A stretch of DNA of 64,000 nt, from assembly GCF_030694085.1 (NCBI RefSeq), contig NZ_JAUXZE010000035.1:124001-188000 (forward strand). The letters are read 5' to 3'. The position numbers and the translations under genes are program-made. This stretch comes from Tabrizicola sp. Its GTDB lineage: Bacteria; Pseudomonadota; Alphaproteobacteria; Rhodobacterales; Rhodobacteraceae. This document shows, in pieces, positions 53,578 through 62,144 of this stretch; position 1 is the first letter of the stretch, and each line of letters opens with the position of its first letter. The notes beneath the pieces were generated by a model, which saw only the letters and a list, made by a program, of their open reading frames with translations, did no database searches and had not been told where the DNA came from.

Positions 53578-53916
53578 TTTTTCCCTTTGGCAGTAACGTC
53601 AGGCTCGGCTTCGCGCCAGAGGCAGGCTCGGTGGCATGCGCGTTGGCGACCGCAATAAGGTCAACCCGCCCCCGACAGCCCATAGGCGAGGCGGGTCGCG
53701 GCGGTGGGTCCGCTTGCGGTCCGGGACGCCCTGCCATCGACCGGCATGTCACCAGACCGGATACCTGCCCCCGATGGGACCAGGGCCATGATCAGGCCTT
53801 GGGTCCGAGACCGCTTCATCTGCACCAGAGCGCAGGCCCGACCCAGCAAACGAATCACTCGAATCCGGCGTGACTTCGTGTAATGTTAATATCGTTAACA
53901 AGCCACAGGTCGCCCG
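53578..53916. other. Intergenic region after tRNA-Tyr
   Basis: A 339-bp gap. A T run directly after the tRNA may end its transcript. A GTTAA-TATCG-TTAAC repeat (53885-53899) lies 18 bases before the next gene. No gene is supported. Confidence 0.55.
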
Positions 53917-55062
53917 ATGGATCGCCGACAGTTCACCCTTGGAAGCCTGGGGCTTGCAGCCGGTCTGGCAGCCCCCAGCCCGATCCACGGCGAAACCCCA
54001 GCCTACCGCGGACCTAACGTGATCCTCGTGCGTTTCGGCGGCGGCGTCCGCCGGGCCGAAACCATCGATGCGGCGGCGACCTGGGCACCCTTTCTCCGCC
54101 ACGTCCTCGCCCCGCGCGGCACCTTCATCCCCGACCTCAGGATCGACAGGCTGGAGGGGGTGAACACCAGCCACGCCGAGGGCACGCTCAACCTTCTGAC
54201 CGGGCGCTATCTCGCGTACCGCGAGCTGTCATCAGTCGGCGACCGGCTGGAACCGACCGAACCCACGCTTTTCGAATACCTGCGCCGCAGCTTCGACATT
54301 CCGTCGCATCAAGTCCTGCTGGTCAACGGCGAGGACCGGCCGCAAGAGGAGTTCTTCACCTTCGGCGCCGGCGACCATTTCGGCATCGATTACCGCTCCG
54401 AAATGCTGTCGCTGCATCGCTACAAGCTTTACCGCACCGCGCAGCAACTGGCTGAGGCATCGCTTCCCGAGGATCAGGTCCTGAAGGTGCAAGAGGAACG
54501 TCAGACGCTCCTGACGCGCGACCCGCGTGGCGCGACCCCGGACCCCTCGCCCGAGGTCAACGCGTTCTGGGCCCGCTGGCGGCAGGACTTTGGCGATACC
54601 GGCCTGAAGAACCCGCGCGGCGACCGGCTGTTGACCGAGCTGTCGGTCCGCGCGATGGCCGAGCTTAAACCCCGCTTTCTGATGGTCAATTATCAGGACC
54701 CGGATTACGTCCACTGGGGCAACCCAAGCCACTACACCCGGGCCATCGCGATCATCGACGAAGGCTTGCAGCGCCTGACCACTGCCGTCGACGCCGACCC
54801 CTTCTACCGCGAGAATACGATCTTCGTGATCACCCCCGACTGCGGCCGCGATGCGAACCCGCTGGCCGAGGTGCCGTTCCAGCACCATTTCAACTCGCGC
54901 AGCGCCCACGAGACCTGGGCGGTGATCTTTGGACCCGGCATCGGCAAGGGCGTGATCGACAAGCCCGTCGACCAATCCGCCATTGCCCCGACCATCGCCG
55001 CTGCAATGGGCTTCGCCGCCACCCGGGCCGAAGGCAGTGTCATCGACGGGGCTTTCCTGTGA
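53917..55062 (+). CDS. Exported alkaline-phosphatase-superfamily protein
   Basis: A 381-residue protein with a Tat-like or Sec signal (DRRQFTLGSLGLAAGLAAPS). The core resembles the alkaline phosphatase/sulfatase superfamily: GPNVILVRFGGGVRR near the start in place of the usual first metal-binding Asp region, NTSHAEGTLNLLTGRY around the nucleophile position, VNYQDPDYVHWGN (metal-binding Asp and His), and TPDCGRDANP with HETWAVIFGPG near the end. Substrate is unknown. Its stop overlaps the GTG of the following membrane protein, suggesting one operon. Confidence 0.75.
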   Translation: MDRRQFTLGSLGLAAGLAAPSPIHGETPAYRGPNVILVRFGGGVRRAETIDAAATWAPFLRHVLAPRGTFIPDLRIDRLEGVNTSHAEGTLNLLTGRYLAYRELSSVGDRLEPTEPTLFEYLRRSFDIPSHQVLLVNGEDRPQEEFFTFGAGDHFGIDYRSEMLSLHRYKLYRTAQQLAEASLPEDQVLKVQEERQTLLTRDPRGATPDPSPEVNAFWARWRQDFGDTGLKNPRGDRLLTELSVRAMAELKPRFLMVNYQDPDYVHWGNPSHYTRAIAIIDEGLQRLTTAVDADPFYRENTIFVITPDCGRDANPLAEVPFQHHFNSRSAHETWAVIFGPGIGKGVIDKPVDQSAIAPTIAAAMGFAATRAEGSVIDGAFL

Positions 55063-56072
55063 CTCCCATGCCCGAACCGGGGTTGGGCCGCGCCGCCTAT
55101 GGCCCCGGCCGCCTGGCCCGCCTTGGCCGCTTCCTTCTGAACGGCATCATCGGCACGCTTCTTTGCACCGGCCCTGTCACCGCGCTGATCGCGCTCGGCT
55201 GGCTGACCCGCCGCCAGGGCTACCTTGCGCGGGACCGCTTCGGGGCCGCCGAGGACCCCCCCGGCTGGCTACGAGGTCCCCGCGAATGGAACGGCCGCCC
55301 GACCGGACGGCTTGTCCGCGCGCTGGGAGGCCTTGCCGCAAACACGCGCGCTGGCCTGATGGCTTTGACTGCGCTTCTGGCCTGGACGCTGCCCTTTACG
55401 CTGCTCTGGCTTGGTGCCTGGTGGGCGGGGTGGGAGAACTCGTTCAACAAAGGCTACGAACAGGCCCTTGTCGGACCTTCGGTGTTCCTTCTTGGCGTGC
55501 TCCTCGCCGCCCTGATCCTGCCCGCCCTGCCCCTGATGCTGGCGCATCTCGCAACCGAGGACCGACTCGCTGCCGCCTTCGAGCTTCGCCGGGTGCGCAG
55601 TCTGACTGCCCAGGCGACCTGGCGCATCCCGGCGCTGATGCTTGTGACCACGCTTTGCGCGCTGCCCTTCGCCGCGGCCCGCGGCCTTGTCACCACCTCT
55701 ACGGATTGGGCGCCCTGGGTCCAGGATCTGGCCCCCGACCAGCTTGCCGCGCTGCAAGGGCAGATCACCCTTGGCTTTGCCGCGCTCGCCTTCGTGACGT
55801 CCTGGCTTCTGCGCAGTCTGGCCGCGCGCAGCTATGCCCTGGCCGCCCCCCGCGCCGCCGGATTGAAACCCGGCCTCTGGGACGGGACCCAACCGGCCGA
55901 GGCCGCCCGACCCGCCCGCCGCCGGTCGCGCTGGATGACCGCGCTTTGGTATGGCGTTGCATCGGGCATCAGCCTTGCACTCAGTTTCCTGATCCTGTCT
56001 GGCCAGTTCCTCGATCACGCCTGGTGGCGCTGGCTGTTCCATCCGGCGCTGACGCTGCCCTGGGCCGGATAG
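55059..56072 (+). CDS. Multi-pass membrane protein, unknown function
   Basis: A 337-residue protein from a GTG that overlaps the preceding stop (GTGA). About six hydrophobic segments: FLLNGIIGTLLCTGPVTALIAL, GLMALTALLAWTLPFTLLWLGAWW, VFLLGVLLAALILPALPLML, IPALMLVTTLCALPFA, GFAALAFVTSWLL and ALWYGVASGISLALSFLIL. The first half contains GWLTRRQGYLARDRFG. It resembles DUF4013-like membrane proteins, but I would not name a family firmly. Coupling with the exported phosphatase-like protein suggests joint action in the envelope. Confidence 0.75.
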   Translation: MTPMPEPGLGRAAYGPGRLARLGRFLLNGIIGTLLCTGPVTALIALGWLTRRQGYLARDRFGAAEDPPGWLRGPREWNGRPTGRLVRALGGLAANTRAGLMALTALLAWTLPFTLLWLGAWWAGWENSFNKGYEQALVGPSVFLLGVLLAALILPALPLMLAHLATEDRLAAAFELRRVRSLTAQATWRIPALMLVTTLCALPFAAARGLVTTSTDWAPWVQDLAPDQLAALQGQITLGFAALAFVTSWLLRSLAARSYALAAPRAAGLKPGLWDGTQPAEAARPARRRSRWMTALWYGVASGISLALSFLILSGQFLDHAWWRWLFHPALTLPWAG

Positions 56073-56168
56073 GTCGGTGCCACGGATGCACGGTGGTGAG
56101 CATCAGTGCCCATTCCACGCCAGGGAAAGCGTCAGGGCTGCCCGCCCTGCCCCGACAGGACCCACCCC

Positions 56169-56915
56169 TCAGCCCGGCCGCGTCACCACCAGTGCGCCTC
56201 GGTCTGTCGCGACCACAGTATGCTCATACTGCACCGCCGGTGCGCGCGGGCTTGCGTGCAGCGTCCAGCCATCACTCCCCGCCACCGCGACTCGCCCGCC
56301 CAAGGACAGGAAGGGCTCCACGGTCAGGACCAGACCGCGATGGATGCGGCGCCGGTCCCGGTTGGGCCAGGTCGCGATCTCTTCCGGGTCCTCGTGCAGG
56401 GCGCGACCGATCCCGTGGCTCGCAAGGTTGCTGATCAGCGTATAGCCGCGCTTCGCGGCAAACCGCCCAATGGCACGGCCGATGCCTGACAGCGGCTTGC
56501 CATGCCCCACCTCGGCGATCCCGACCTGCATAGCCCGCTTGCCGTCCCGGCACAGACGGTCCAGCTCCGGGCTGACATTGCCCAGCCGGAAGGTTGCGCC
56601 CGTGTCGGCAAAGAACCCGCCCTTTTCGGCCGAGACGTCGATGTTCACCAGGTCCCCCACGGCCAGAATCCGGTCACCCGGAATACCGTGCGCGATCGCT
56701 TCGCCCACGCTGATACATGTCGCGCCCGGAAAGGCGTAGGTCACTTCGGGGGCCGACCGTGCTCCTGCGGCGTCCAGGCACTGCCGACCGATCCCGTCCA
56801 GCTCCTGCGTGGTCATCCCCGGCTCCATCGCCCGCGCCATGGCCTGCATGGTGTTCGCAACGATCCGGCCGATGGTCGTCAGACCTTCCAACTCCTCGGC
56901 ATTGGTAATGGTCAT
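56169..56915 (-). CDS. map: Type I methionine aminopeptidase
   Basis: A 248-residue pita-bread-fold metalloprotease removing N-terminal Met. Metal ligands: Asp in VNIDVSAEKGGFFADTGATF (two Asp), His in ASHGIGRALHEDP, Glu in VLTVEPFLSLG, and Glu in VQYEHTVVATD. The start at MTITNAEELEGL has GGAAAGGAA about 7 nt upstream. The extra upstream in-frame part to 57149 is antisense to the DDAH gene and was rejected. A short MetAP1a type. Confidence 0.95.
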   Translation of the reverse strand: MTITNAEELEGLTTIGRIVANTMQAMARAMEPGMTTQELDGIGRQCLDAAGARSAPEVTYAFPGATCISVGEAIAHGIPGDRILAVGDLVNIDVSAEKGGFFADTGATFRLGNVSPELDRLCRDGKRAMQVGIAEVGHGKPLSGIGRAIGRFAAKRGYTLISNLASHGIGRALHEDPEEIATWPNRDRRRIHRGLVLTVEPFLSLGGRVAVAGSDGWTLHASPRAPAVQYEHTVVATDRGALVVTRPG

Positions 56916-57029
56916 CCGGCGTTCCTTTCCGCTTTTGCCATCTCTAGCACAGAGATTCCGCCCCTGCCTCCCCCTTGCGCCCGGCCCCGCGCTGATGCGA
57001 CACAAGACGCGCAACTCCCGGGGTCGGCC

Positions 57030-57821
57030 ATGTCCTTTTCCACCCACTTCAGCCATGCAATCACCCGCCGCCCCTCGGCCTCGATCACCCGGGGCCTGCG
57101 AGCGGTCGACACCGGCACGCCCGACCTCGCGCTGATGCAGGCCCACCAAGCCGCCTACATCGCCACGCTGCGCGAAACCGGTGCCACTGTTGTCGAACTC
57201 CCCGCGCTAGACGCCTACCCCGACTCGGTCTTCGTCGAGGACACCGCGCTTTGCCTGCCGCAAGGCGCAGTGATCATGCGTCCCGGCGCACCCTCGCGCC
57301 TTGGCGAGGCGGCCGAGATGGCCCCGCATCTCCAGGCGCTCTACACCCGTGTCGTCGCGATCACCGGCTCGGACAGCTTCATCGAGGGCGGCGACATCCT
57401 CGTCACCGGACGCGAGATCCTCGTCGGCCGCTCGGCCCGCACCAATGCCGCCGGCATCGCCGAGCTGACCCGCCTTGTTGCCCCCTGGGGCCACAAGGTC
57501 CGCGAGGTCCTGACGCCTCCCGGCGTCCTCCATTTCAAGACCGACTGCTCGCTGCTGGACACTGACACGATCCTGTCGACCAGCCGCCTCTCCGCTTCGG
57601 GCTGCTTCGAAGGCTATACGGTCATCGACATCCCCGACGGCGAAGAGGCCGCCGCCAACACCATCCGGTTCAACGACCTTGTCCTGATGCCAGCAGGCTT
57701 CCCCCATACCCGCGATGCGATCACCAGGGCAGGGTTCACCCTGCGCGAGATCGGCAATTCCGAATGTGCCAAGCTGGACGGCGGCATGTCCTGCCTGTCC
57801 CTGCGCTTCACGCCATCATGA
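57030..57821 (+). CDS. Dimethylargininase-like amidinohydrolase (DDAH)
   Basis: A 263-residue guanidine-group hydrolase with the pentein fold. SVFVEDTALCLPQGAVIMRPG and EGGDILVTGREILVG are the substrate-binding loops; His is in GVLHFKTDCSLLD and the catalytic Cys in LDGGMSCLSLRF near the C terminus. It would hydrolyse N-dimethylarginine (or arginine) to citrulline. The start was set at MSFSTHFSHAI from family patterns. It lies divergent from map. Its stop overlaps the next gene (ATGA). Confidence 0.93.
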   Translation: MSFSTHFSHAITRRPSASITRGLRAVDTGTPDLALMQAHQAAYIATLRETGATVVELPALDAYPDSVFVEDTALCLPQGAVIMRPGAPSRLGEAAEMAPHLQALYTRVVAITGSDSFIEGGDILVTGREILVGRSARTNAAGIAELTRLVAPWGHKVREVLTPPGVLHFKTDCSLLDTDTILSTSRLSASGCFEGYTVIDIPDGEEAAANTIRFNDLVLMPAGFPHTRDAITRAGFTLREIGNSECAKLDGGMSCLSLRFTPS

Positions 57822-58792
57822 CCTTCAATCTCCTCGCCGTCGGGCAATCCGGCCGCCTGGAGCACGAGGCGATCCTGCTTGCAGCTTCGCTCCGCCTCTC
57901 TGACCCCGGCTTCTCCGGCACCCTCTTCATCGCCGAACCCCAGCCCGGCCCGAAGTGGCAGGACGACCCCCGGATGTCCGAACGCACCCGCAAGATCCTC
58001 GCCTCGCTCGGCGCACAGATCCTGCCCTTGGAGACCCGCGCCTTCGGCACCGATTACCCGCACGGCAACAAGATCGAGGCGCTGGCCGCGCTCCCGGACG
58101 CGCCCTTCCTTTTCCTTGATACCGACACACTGGTCACTGGCCCGATCAGCGCCATCCCCTTCGACTTCACCAAACCCTCCGCCTCGATGCGGCGCGAGAA
58201 CACCTGGCCCAAGGTCGAACTCTACGGCCCCACGGCGACCCAGACCTGGAAGGCGCTCTACGACCGCTTCGACCTCGACTTCGAGAGCAGCCTCGATCCC
58301 AGCCACCCCGAGGACTACTGGCAGCGCTTCCTCTATTTCAACGCAGGCTGGTTCTTCCACGAAAGCCCGCGCGCCTTCGGCAACCGCTTTCTCGCCTGGG
58401 CCAGGGAGATCCGCGCCAACCCGCCTGAAGAACTGGTCTGCCAGGAGCTTTACCCCTGGCTTGACCAGATCACCCTGCCACTGGTCATCCATTCCTACGG
58501 CGGCGGCAGACCCGGTGCGGAACTGACACCCCTCGACGGCAGCGCCACCTGTCACTACCGGACCCTGCCCCTCCTTTACGCCCGCGAAAGCGACCGGGCT
58601 GTCGAAGTGCTGACCGACATCGCCGCCGACCCCGACCTCCGCCCCGCCCTGCGCCAATGGGGGGCCTTCAAAAGGATGGTGATCCAAGGCGAGGGCGCAA
58701 AGGCCAGGGCGCTGTTCGACCGCGAGAACCTGCCCCGCCGCGAGCAGATGATCCGCAACACGCTGAAACGCGAAGGCCTCTGGGTGCGTTAG
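57818..58792 (+). CDS. Hypothetical protein with DxD motif, possible glycosyltransferase
   Basis: A 324-residue cytoplasmic-type protein coupled to the DDAH gene. FLFLDTDTLVTGPISAIPFDF contains a DTD at the end of a hydrophobic strand, the position of the metal-binding DxD in GT-A glycosyltransferases (GT8-like). ALYDRFDLDFESSL and WQRFLYFNAGWFFH follow, and LPLVIHSYGGG is near the acceptor half. There is no signal peptide or membrane helix. I do not recognise a characterised family, so the glycosyltransferase-like reading is inference. Confidence 0.6.
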   Translation: MTFNLLAVGQSGRLEHEAILLAASLRLSDPGFSGTLFIAEPQPGPKWQDDPRMSERTRKILASLGAQILPLETRAFGTDYPHGNKIEALAALPDAPFLFLDTDTLVTGPISAIPFDFTKPSASMRRENTWPKVELYGPTATQTWKALYDRFDLDFESSLDPSHPEDYWQRFLYFNAGWFFHESPRAFGNRFLAWAREIRANPPEELVCQELYPWLDQITLPLVIHSYGGGRPGAELTPLDGSATCHYRTLPLLYARESDRAVEVLTDIAADPDLRPALRQWGAFKRMVIQGEGAKARALFDRENLPRREQMIRNTLKREGLWVR

Positions 58793-58820
58793 GTAGGGTG
58801 GGCGATATCGCCCACCCTAC
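58793..58820. repeat. REP-like palindrome, copy 2
   Basis: A perfect 28-base palindrome with 14-base halves GTAGGGTGGGCGAT and ATCGCCCACCCTAC, one base after the stop of the preceding gene. It matches the copy at 7613-7640 except for one base, and lies between two convergent genes. Confidence 0.8.
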
Positions 58821-58828
58821 GCTTGCCC

Positions 58829-59428
58829 TCACATCTCCAGCGTCACCACCGGCCACAAGGACAGCACCAGCAGCCCCGCCATCGTCCAGTTGAACGCCCG
58901 CAGCCGCCCCGGCCCGTCCAGCCAGCGCCGCACCGCCTGTCCCGCCCCGGCCCAGACCGACACCGAGGGCAGGTTGACCAGCGCAAAGACCCCCGCCACC
59001 GCCGCATAGGCCAGCGCCGAAGGCTCGACCACATAGGCCGAGACCGCCCCCAGCGCCATCGCCCAGGCCTTCGGGTTCACCCATTGGAACGCCGCCGCCT
59101 GCAGGAACGTCATCGGCGCCGCCTTCGCCCGCCCCTCACCCGGAGCCCCCGCCTGCGCGATCTTCCAGGCCAGCCACAGCATATAGGCCACCGACGCGAC
59201 CTTCAGCCCCAGCAGCGCCGGCGGCCAGGCCTTGAACACCCCCGCCAGCCCCAGCCCGACCAGGAAGACCATCAGCGCATGGCCCAGGCTGATCCCCAGC
59301 ATGTGTGGCACGGTCCGACGAAAGCCGAAGTTCACGCCGCTGGCCAGAAGCATCATGTTGTTCGGCCCCGGCGTAACCGAGGTGACGAAGGCAAAGCCCA
59401 GGAGGGCAAGGAAAAGCTCATTTGTCAT
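58829..59428 (-). CDS. LysE-family amino-acid exporter
   Basis: A 199-residue inner-membrane protein with six hydrophobic segments. FAFVTSVTPGPNNMMLLASG holds the RhtB/LysE hallmark (TPGPNN), followed by GFRRTVPHMLGISLGHALMV and FQWVNPKAWAMALGAVSAY, all family blocks. It exports amino acids or related metabolites. The start at MTNELFLALLG fits. It is divergent from an Lrp-type regulator, a common pairing for amino-acid exporters. Confidence 0.94.
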   Translation of the reverse strand: MTNELFLALLGFAFVTSVTPGPNNMMLLASGVNFGFRRTVPHMLGISLGHALMVFLVGLGLAGVFKAWPPALLGLKVASVAYMLWLAWKIAQAGAPGEGRAKAAPMTFLQAAAFQWVNPKAWAMALGAVSAYVVEPSALAYAAVAGVFALVNLPSVSVWAGAGQAVRRWLDGPGRLRAFNWTMAGLLVLSLWPVVTLEM

Positions 59429-59500
59429 GGCGCAATCATGCGGCGTCACGGGTGGCTTTTGATTGCAATTTCCTGCCTTCGCGCGATAGTTTCGCAACAA

Positions 59501-59953
59501 ATGACGAAACTTGACGACATAGACCACCGGATATTGCGTGAGCTGACGCGCGACGCCCGCCAGCCGAACCTTGCGCTGGCCGACCGGGTGGGCCTGTCAC
59601 CCTCGGCCTGCCTGCGCCGGGTGCAGGCGCTGGAACGGGCCGGCGTCATCCGGTCCTATCGCGCCGTCCTTGACCCCGAAAAGCTGGGCATCGGCTTTGT
59701 CGCCTATGTCACCGTGGGCCTCGGCACCCATACCAAGGCCGCGCAGGAGGCTTTCGAACGCGCCGTCTCTCGCGCGCCGGAAGTGCGAGAGTGTCACAAC
59801 ATCACCGGCACCGTCGAATACCTGCTGCGGATCGAGACAGCCGACCTGGCCGCCTACAAGCATTGGCATACCGAGATCCTCGGCACCCTGCCGCAGGTCC
59901 GCGCGATCACCACCTTCGTCGTGATGGGCAGCCCCAAGGACGACCGCGCCTAG
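59501..59953 (+). CDS. Lrp/AsnC-family regulator (LysE-linked)
   Basis: A 150-residue feast/famine regulator: an HTH (LDDIDHRILRELTRDARQPNLALADRVGLSPSACLRRVQALE) and RAM ligand domain (GFVAYVTVGLGTH, then VRECHNITGTVEYLLRIETADL). It is divergent from lysE-like by 72 bp, where GATTGCAATTTCC may be a binding half site. It probably senses an amino acid and controls the exporter. The stop shares a CTAG with the convergent phhB stop. Confidence 0.94.
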   Translation: MTKLDDIDHRILRELTRDARQPNLALADRVGLSPSACLRRVQALERAGVIRSYRAVLDPEKLGIGFVAYVTVGLGTHTKAAQEAFERAVSRAPEVRECHNITGTVEYLLRIETADLAAYKHWHTEILGTLPQVRAITTFVVMGSPKDDRA

Positions 59954-60240
59954 GCCAGCAGCCGGTCCAGCCCCTCGGCTGCGGCAAAGTCAGCCCCGGT
60001 CAGCCCGCCCGCATCATGCGTGGTCCACGTCACGCGGACATAGCCCCAGCCAAGGCAGATGTCCGGGTGATGCCCGATCTTCTCGGCGTGCCAGGCCACC
60101 AGGTTCGCCAGTTGGACCGGCTTGGCAAAGCCCTTGAACGCAAAGCTGCGGGTCAGCGTCCCGGCCGCTGCATCCAGCACCCAATCCCCCTGCAGGCCCT
60201 TCATCCGCGTGCCACACGCGTCCGCATCCAGCCGCTCCAT
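59950..60240 (-). CDS. phhB: Pterin-4a-carbinolamine dehydratase
   Basis: A 96-residue protein of the PCD/DCoH family. LVAWHAEKIGHHPDICLGWG holds the His-His-Pro active-site motif and VTWTTHDAGGLTGADFAAA the second His. It dehydrates 4a-hydroxytetrahydropterin formed by the phenylalanine hydroxylase. Its ATG overlaps the phhA stop (TGATG); an in-frame GTG one codon earlier is also possible. It forms an operon with phhA. Confidence 0.94.
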   Translation of the reverse strand: MERLDADACGTRMKGLQGDWVLDAAAGTLTRSFAFKGFAKPVQLANLVAWHAEKIGHHPDICLGWGYVRVTWTTHDAGGLTGADFAAAEGLDRLLA

Positions 60241-61034
60241 CACGCCGTCTCCTGCTTCGGTGGATATTTCGGCGCATGCAGCCCCAGCTTCCGCGCCTTT
60301 GCCACATCGGCAAGCAGGTCCCGCTCGGCCGCCGCGAACAGGTCGTCCATCCGCTCGATCACGAAATAGACCGGCTGGTGGATGTCGATCCGGTAGGGCG
60401 TGCGCAGGATGTCGATCACGTCAAAGGGCCGCAACTCCGGCTGCCCCGCGCCCTGCCCCACAGCCCACAGCAGTTCAGAAGGCGAAGACGCCAGGCCCGA
60501 GCCCAGCGTCTTCGTCTCGCCGCCCTCCACCGTCAGCCCGAATTCGATGGAGAACCAGTAAAGCCGGATCAGCCAGGCGTAATCCTCTTTCGCGCAAGCC
60601 ATGCCCGCCCGACCGATAGCCTGGCTGAAGCCGGCAAAGCGTGGATCGGTCAGCAGGGGCGTGTGCCCGAAGATCTCGTGAAAGATGTCCGGCTCCTCGA
60701 TGTAGTCGAAGTCCTTGCGGCTGCGGATGAAGCTTGCCGCCGGAAAAGACCGTTCTGCCAGCATCGCAAAGAACCGCCCGAAGGAAATCAGCGCCGGAAC
60801 CGGCACCACCTGCCAGCCGGTCAACGCGCGCAGCTTCCGCGACAGGTCCGGGCATTGCGGCACCCGGTCCCGCGGCATGTCCAGCACCTCAAGCCCCCGC
60901 AGGTACGGTTCCGCCGCATGGCGCTGCACCATCGGCAACTGCCGGGCGACGAGGTCCCGCCAGACGGCATCCTCCTCCGCCGTATAGTCGATGAACCCCG
61001 CCGCATCCGGCGTCTTGGCGGCATAGCTTGTCAT
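60240..61034 (-). CDS. phhA: Phenylalanine 4-monooxygenase
   Basis: A 264-residue bacterial aromatic-amino-acid hydroxylase converting phenylalanine to tyrosine. DIFHEIFGHTPLL carries the two Fe-binding His, and the Glu ligand lies in the following YWFSIEFGL. PVPALISFGRFFAMLAERSFP is the pterin-binding side. It starts MTSYAAKTPDAA; the upstream extension to 62021 is antisense to other genes and was rejected. It is coupled to phhB and divergent from an Lrp-type regulator. Confidence 0.97.
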   Translation of the reverse strand: MTSYAAKTPDAAGFIDYTAEEDAVWRDLVARQLPMVQRHAAEPYLRGLEVLDMPRDRVPQCPDLSRKLRALTGWQVVPVPALISFGRFFAMLAERSFPAASFIRSRKDFDYIEEPDIFHEIFGHTPLLTDPRFAGFSQAIGRAGMACAKEDYAWLIRLYWFSIEFGLTVEGGETKTLGSGLASSPSELLWAVGQGAGQPELRPFDVIDILRTPYRIDIHQPVYFVIERMDDLFAAAERDLLADVAKARKLGLHAPKYPPKQETA

Positions 61035-61148
61035 GGGCGGCCTCGTTCTTGCCTCCCTTCCAGTTTGCCGCGTCCTGCCGGAATCACATTTCTTTTTGCG
61101 TGACCTATGCGATAATCGGGGCATGCCATTCCATGAAGTCGCCCGAAT

Positions 61149-61622
61149 ATGAAACCTGATTTCCCACTCGACGACGCAGACCGCCGCATCCTGACGGCGC
61201 TCCAGCGCGACAGCACCCTCTCGGTGCAGGCCCTGGCCGAGATCGCGGGCATGTCCCCCTCGCCCTGCTGGCGCCGCGTCAAGTCCCTGCGCGATGCGGG
61301 CGTCATCCGGGCCGAGGTCGCCCTTCTGGACCGTCGCCGCGTCGGCATGCCGGTCCTCGCCTACATCCACCTGTCCCTGATCGACCATTCGGAAGCCACC
61401 ATCCGCAAACTTGACGACTTCATCCAAAGGCAGGACCGCATCGTCGAATCCGCCACCATCACCGGGGCCGACGATTACATGATCAAGGTCATGGCCCGCG
61501 ACCCCGAGGATCTGGAGCGCTTCCTGATGCACGACCTGCTGGCGCTTGGCGTCGTCCGCTCCTCCACCACCCACTTCGTCCTGCGCCAGACCAAGTACAC
61601 CACCGCGGTTCCGCTGGATTGA
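61149..61622 (+). CDS. Lrp/AsnC-family regulator (phh-linked)
   Basis: A 157-residue feast/famine regulator with HTH (LDDADRRILTALQRDSTLSVQALAEIAGMSPSPCWRRVKSL) and RAM domain (VLAYIHLSLIDHSEATIRKL, then ESATITGADDYMIKVMARDPEDL). It is divergent from phhA by 114 bp, so phhA/phhB is its likely target, with an aromatic amino acid as effector. That target is inferred from position. Confidence 0.94.
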   Translation: MKPDFPLDDADRRILTALQRDSTLSVQALAEIAGMSPSPCWRRVKSLRDAGVIRAEVALLDRRRVGMPVLAYIHLSLIDHSEATIRKLDDFIQRQDRIVESATITGADDYMIKVMARDPEDLERFLMHDLLALGVVRSSTTHFVLRQTKYTTAVPLD

Positions 61623-61667
61623 CAACCGGTCGAAACCCGGCACCCTGACGAAAAAGGGGGGACAGGA

Positions 61668-62144
61668 ATGACCGTCTGCTACACCACCGACCGGATGCTG
61701 CATTTCGGCGATTGCGACATCTCGGGCACCGCCTATTACCCGGCCTACCTCAACATCCTGAACGGCGTGGTCGAAGAGTTCTGGGCCCATATCGGCTGGC
61801 CCTGGCATGAGATCATCTGGAACGAACGCTGGGGCACGCCCACCGTCCACCTGTCCTGCGACTTCTCGAAACCGTCGTTCTTCGGCGACAAGCTGACCTT
61901 CCGGCTGTCCATCCTGAAGGTCGGCAAATCCTCGGTCCGCCTGCACCACACCATCCATTGTGGCGAGGAACACCGCTGGTCGGTGGAACAGGTCCTTGCG
62001 GCGTCCTGGCTGGACAAGCACACGTCGATGCCCTGGCCAGAGGCGGTCAAGGCCAAGCTGGAAAGCCTGATGACCCCGCCCGAACCCGCCCCGACCCCGG
62101 ACCGCCGCGCCGTGGGTGCGCCGACCAGCGACACCCCCGACTAG
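61668..62144 (+). CDS. Acyl-CoA thioesterase, hot-dog fold
   Basis: A 158-residue 4-hydroxybenzoyl-CoA-thioesterase-like protein. MLHFGDCDISGTAYYPAYLNILNG is the family active-site block, with Asp in place of the usual Asp-His pair position and a conserved PAYLN helix. PTVHLSCDFSKPSFFGDKL and TIHCGEEHRWSVEQV follow. GGGGGACAGGA gives a strong ribosome site. The stop shares a CTAG with the convergent antiporter stop. The natural acyl substrate is unknown. Confidence 0.9.
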   Translation: MTVCYTTDRMLHFGDCDISGTAYYPAYLNILNGVVEEFWAHIGWPWHEIIWNERWGTPTVHLSCDFSKPSFFGDKLTFRLSILKVGKSSVRLHHTIHCGEEHRWSVEQVLAASWLDKHTSMPWPEAVKAKLESLMTPPEPAPTPDRRAVGAPTSDTPD

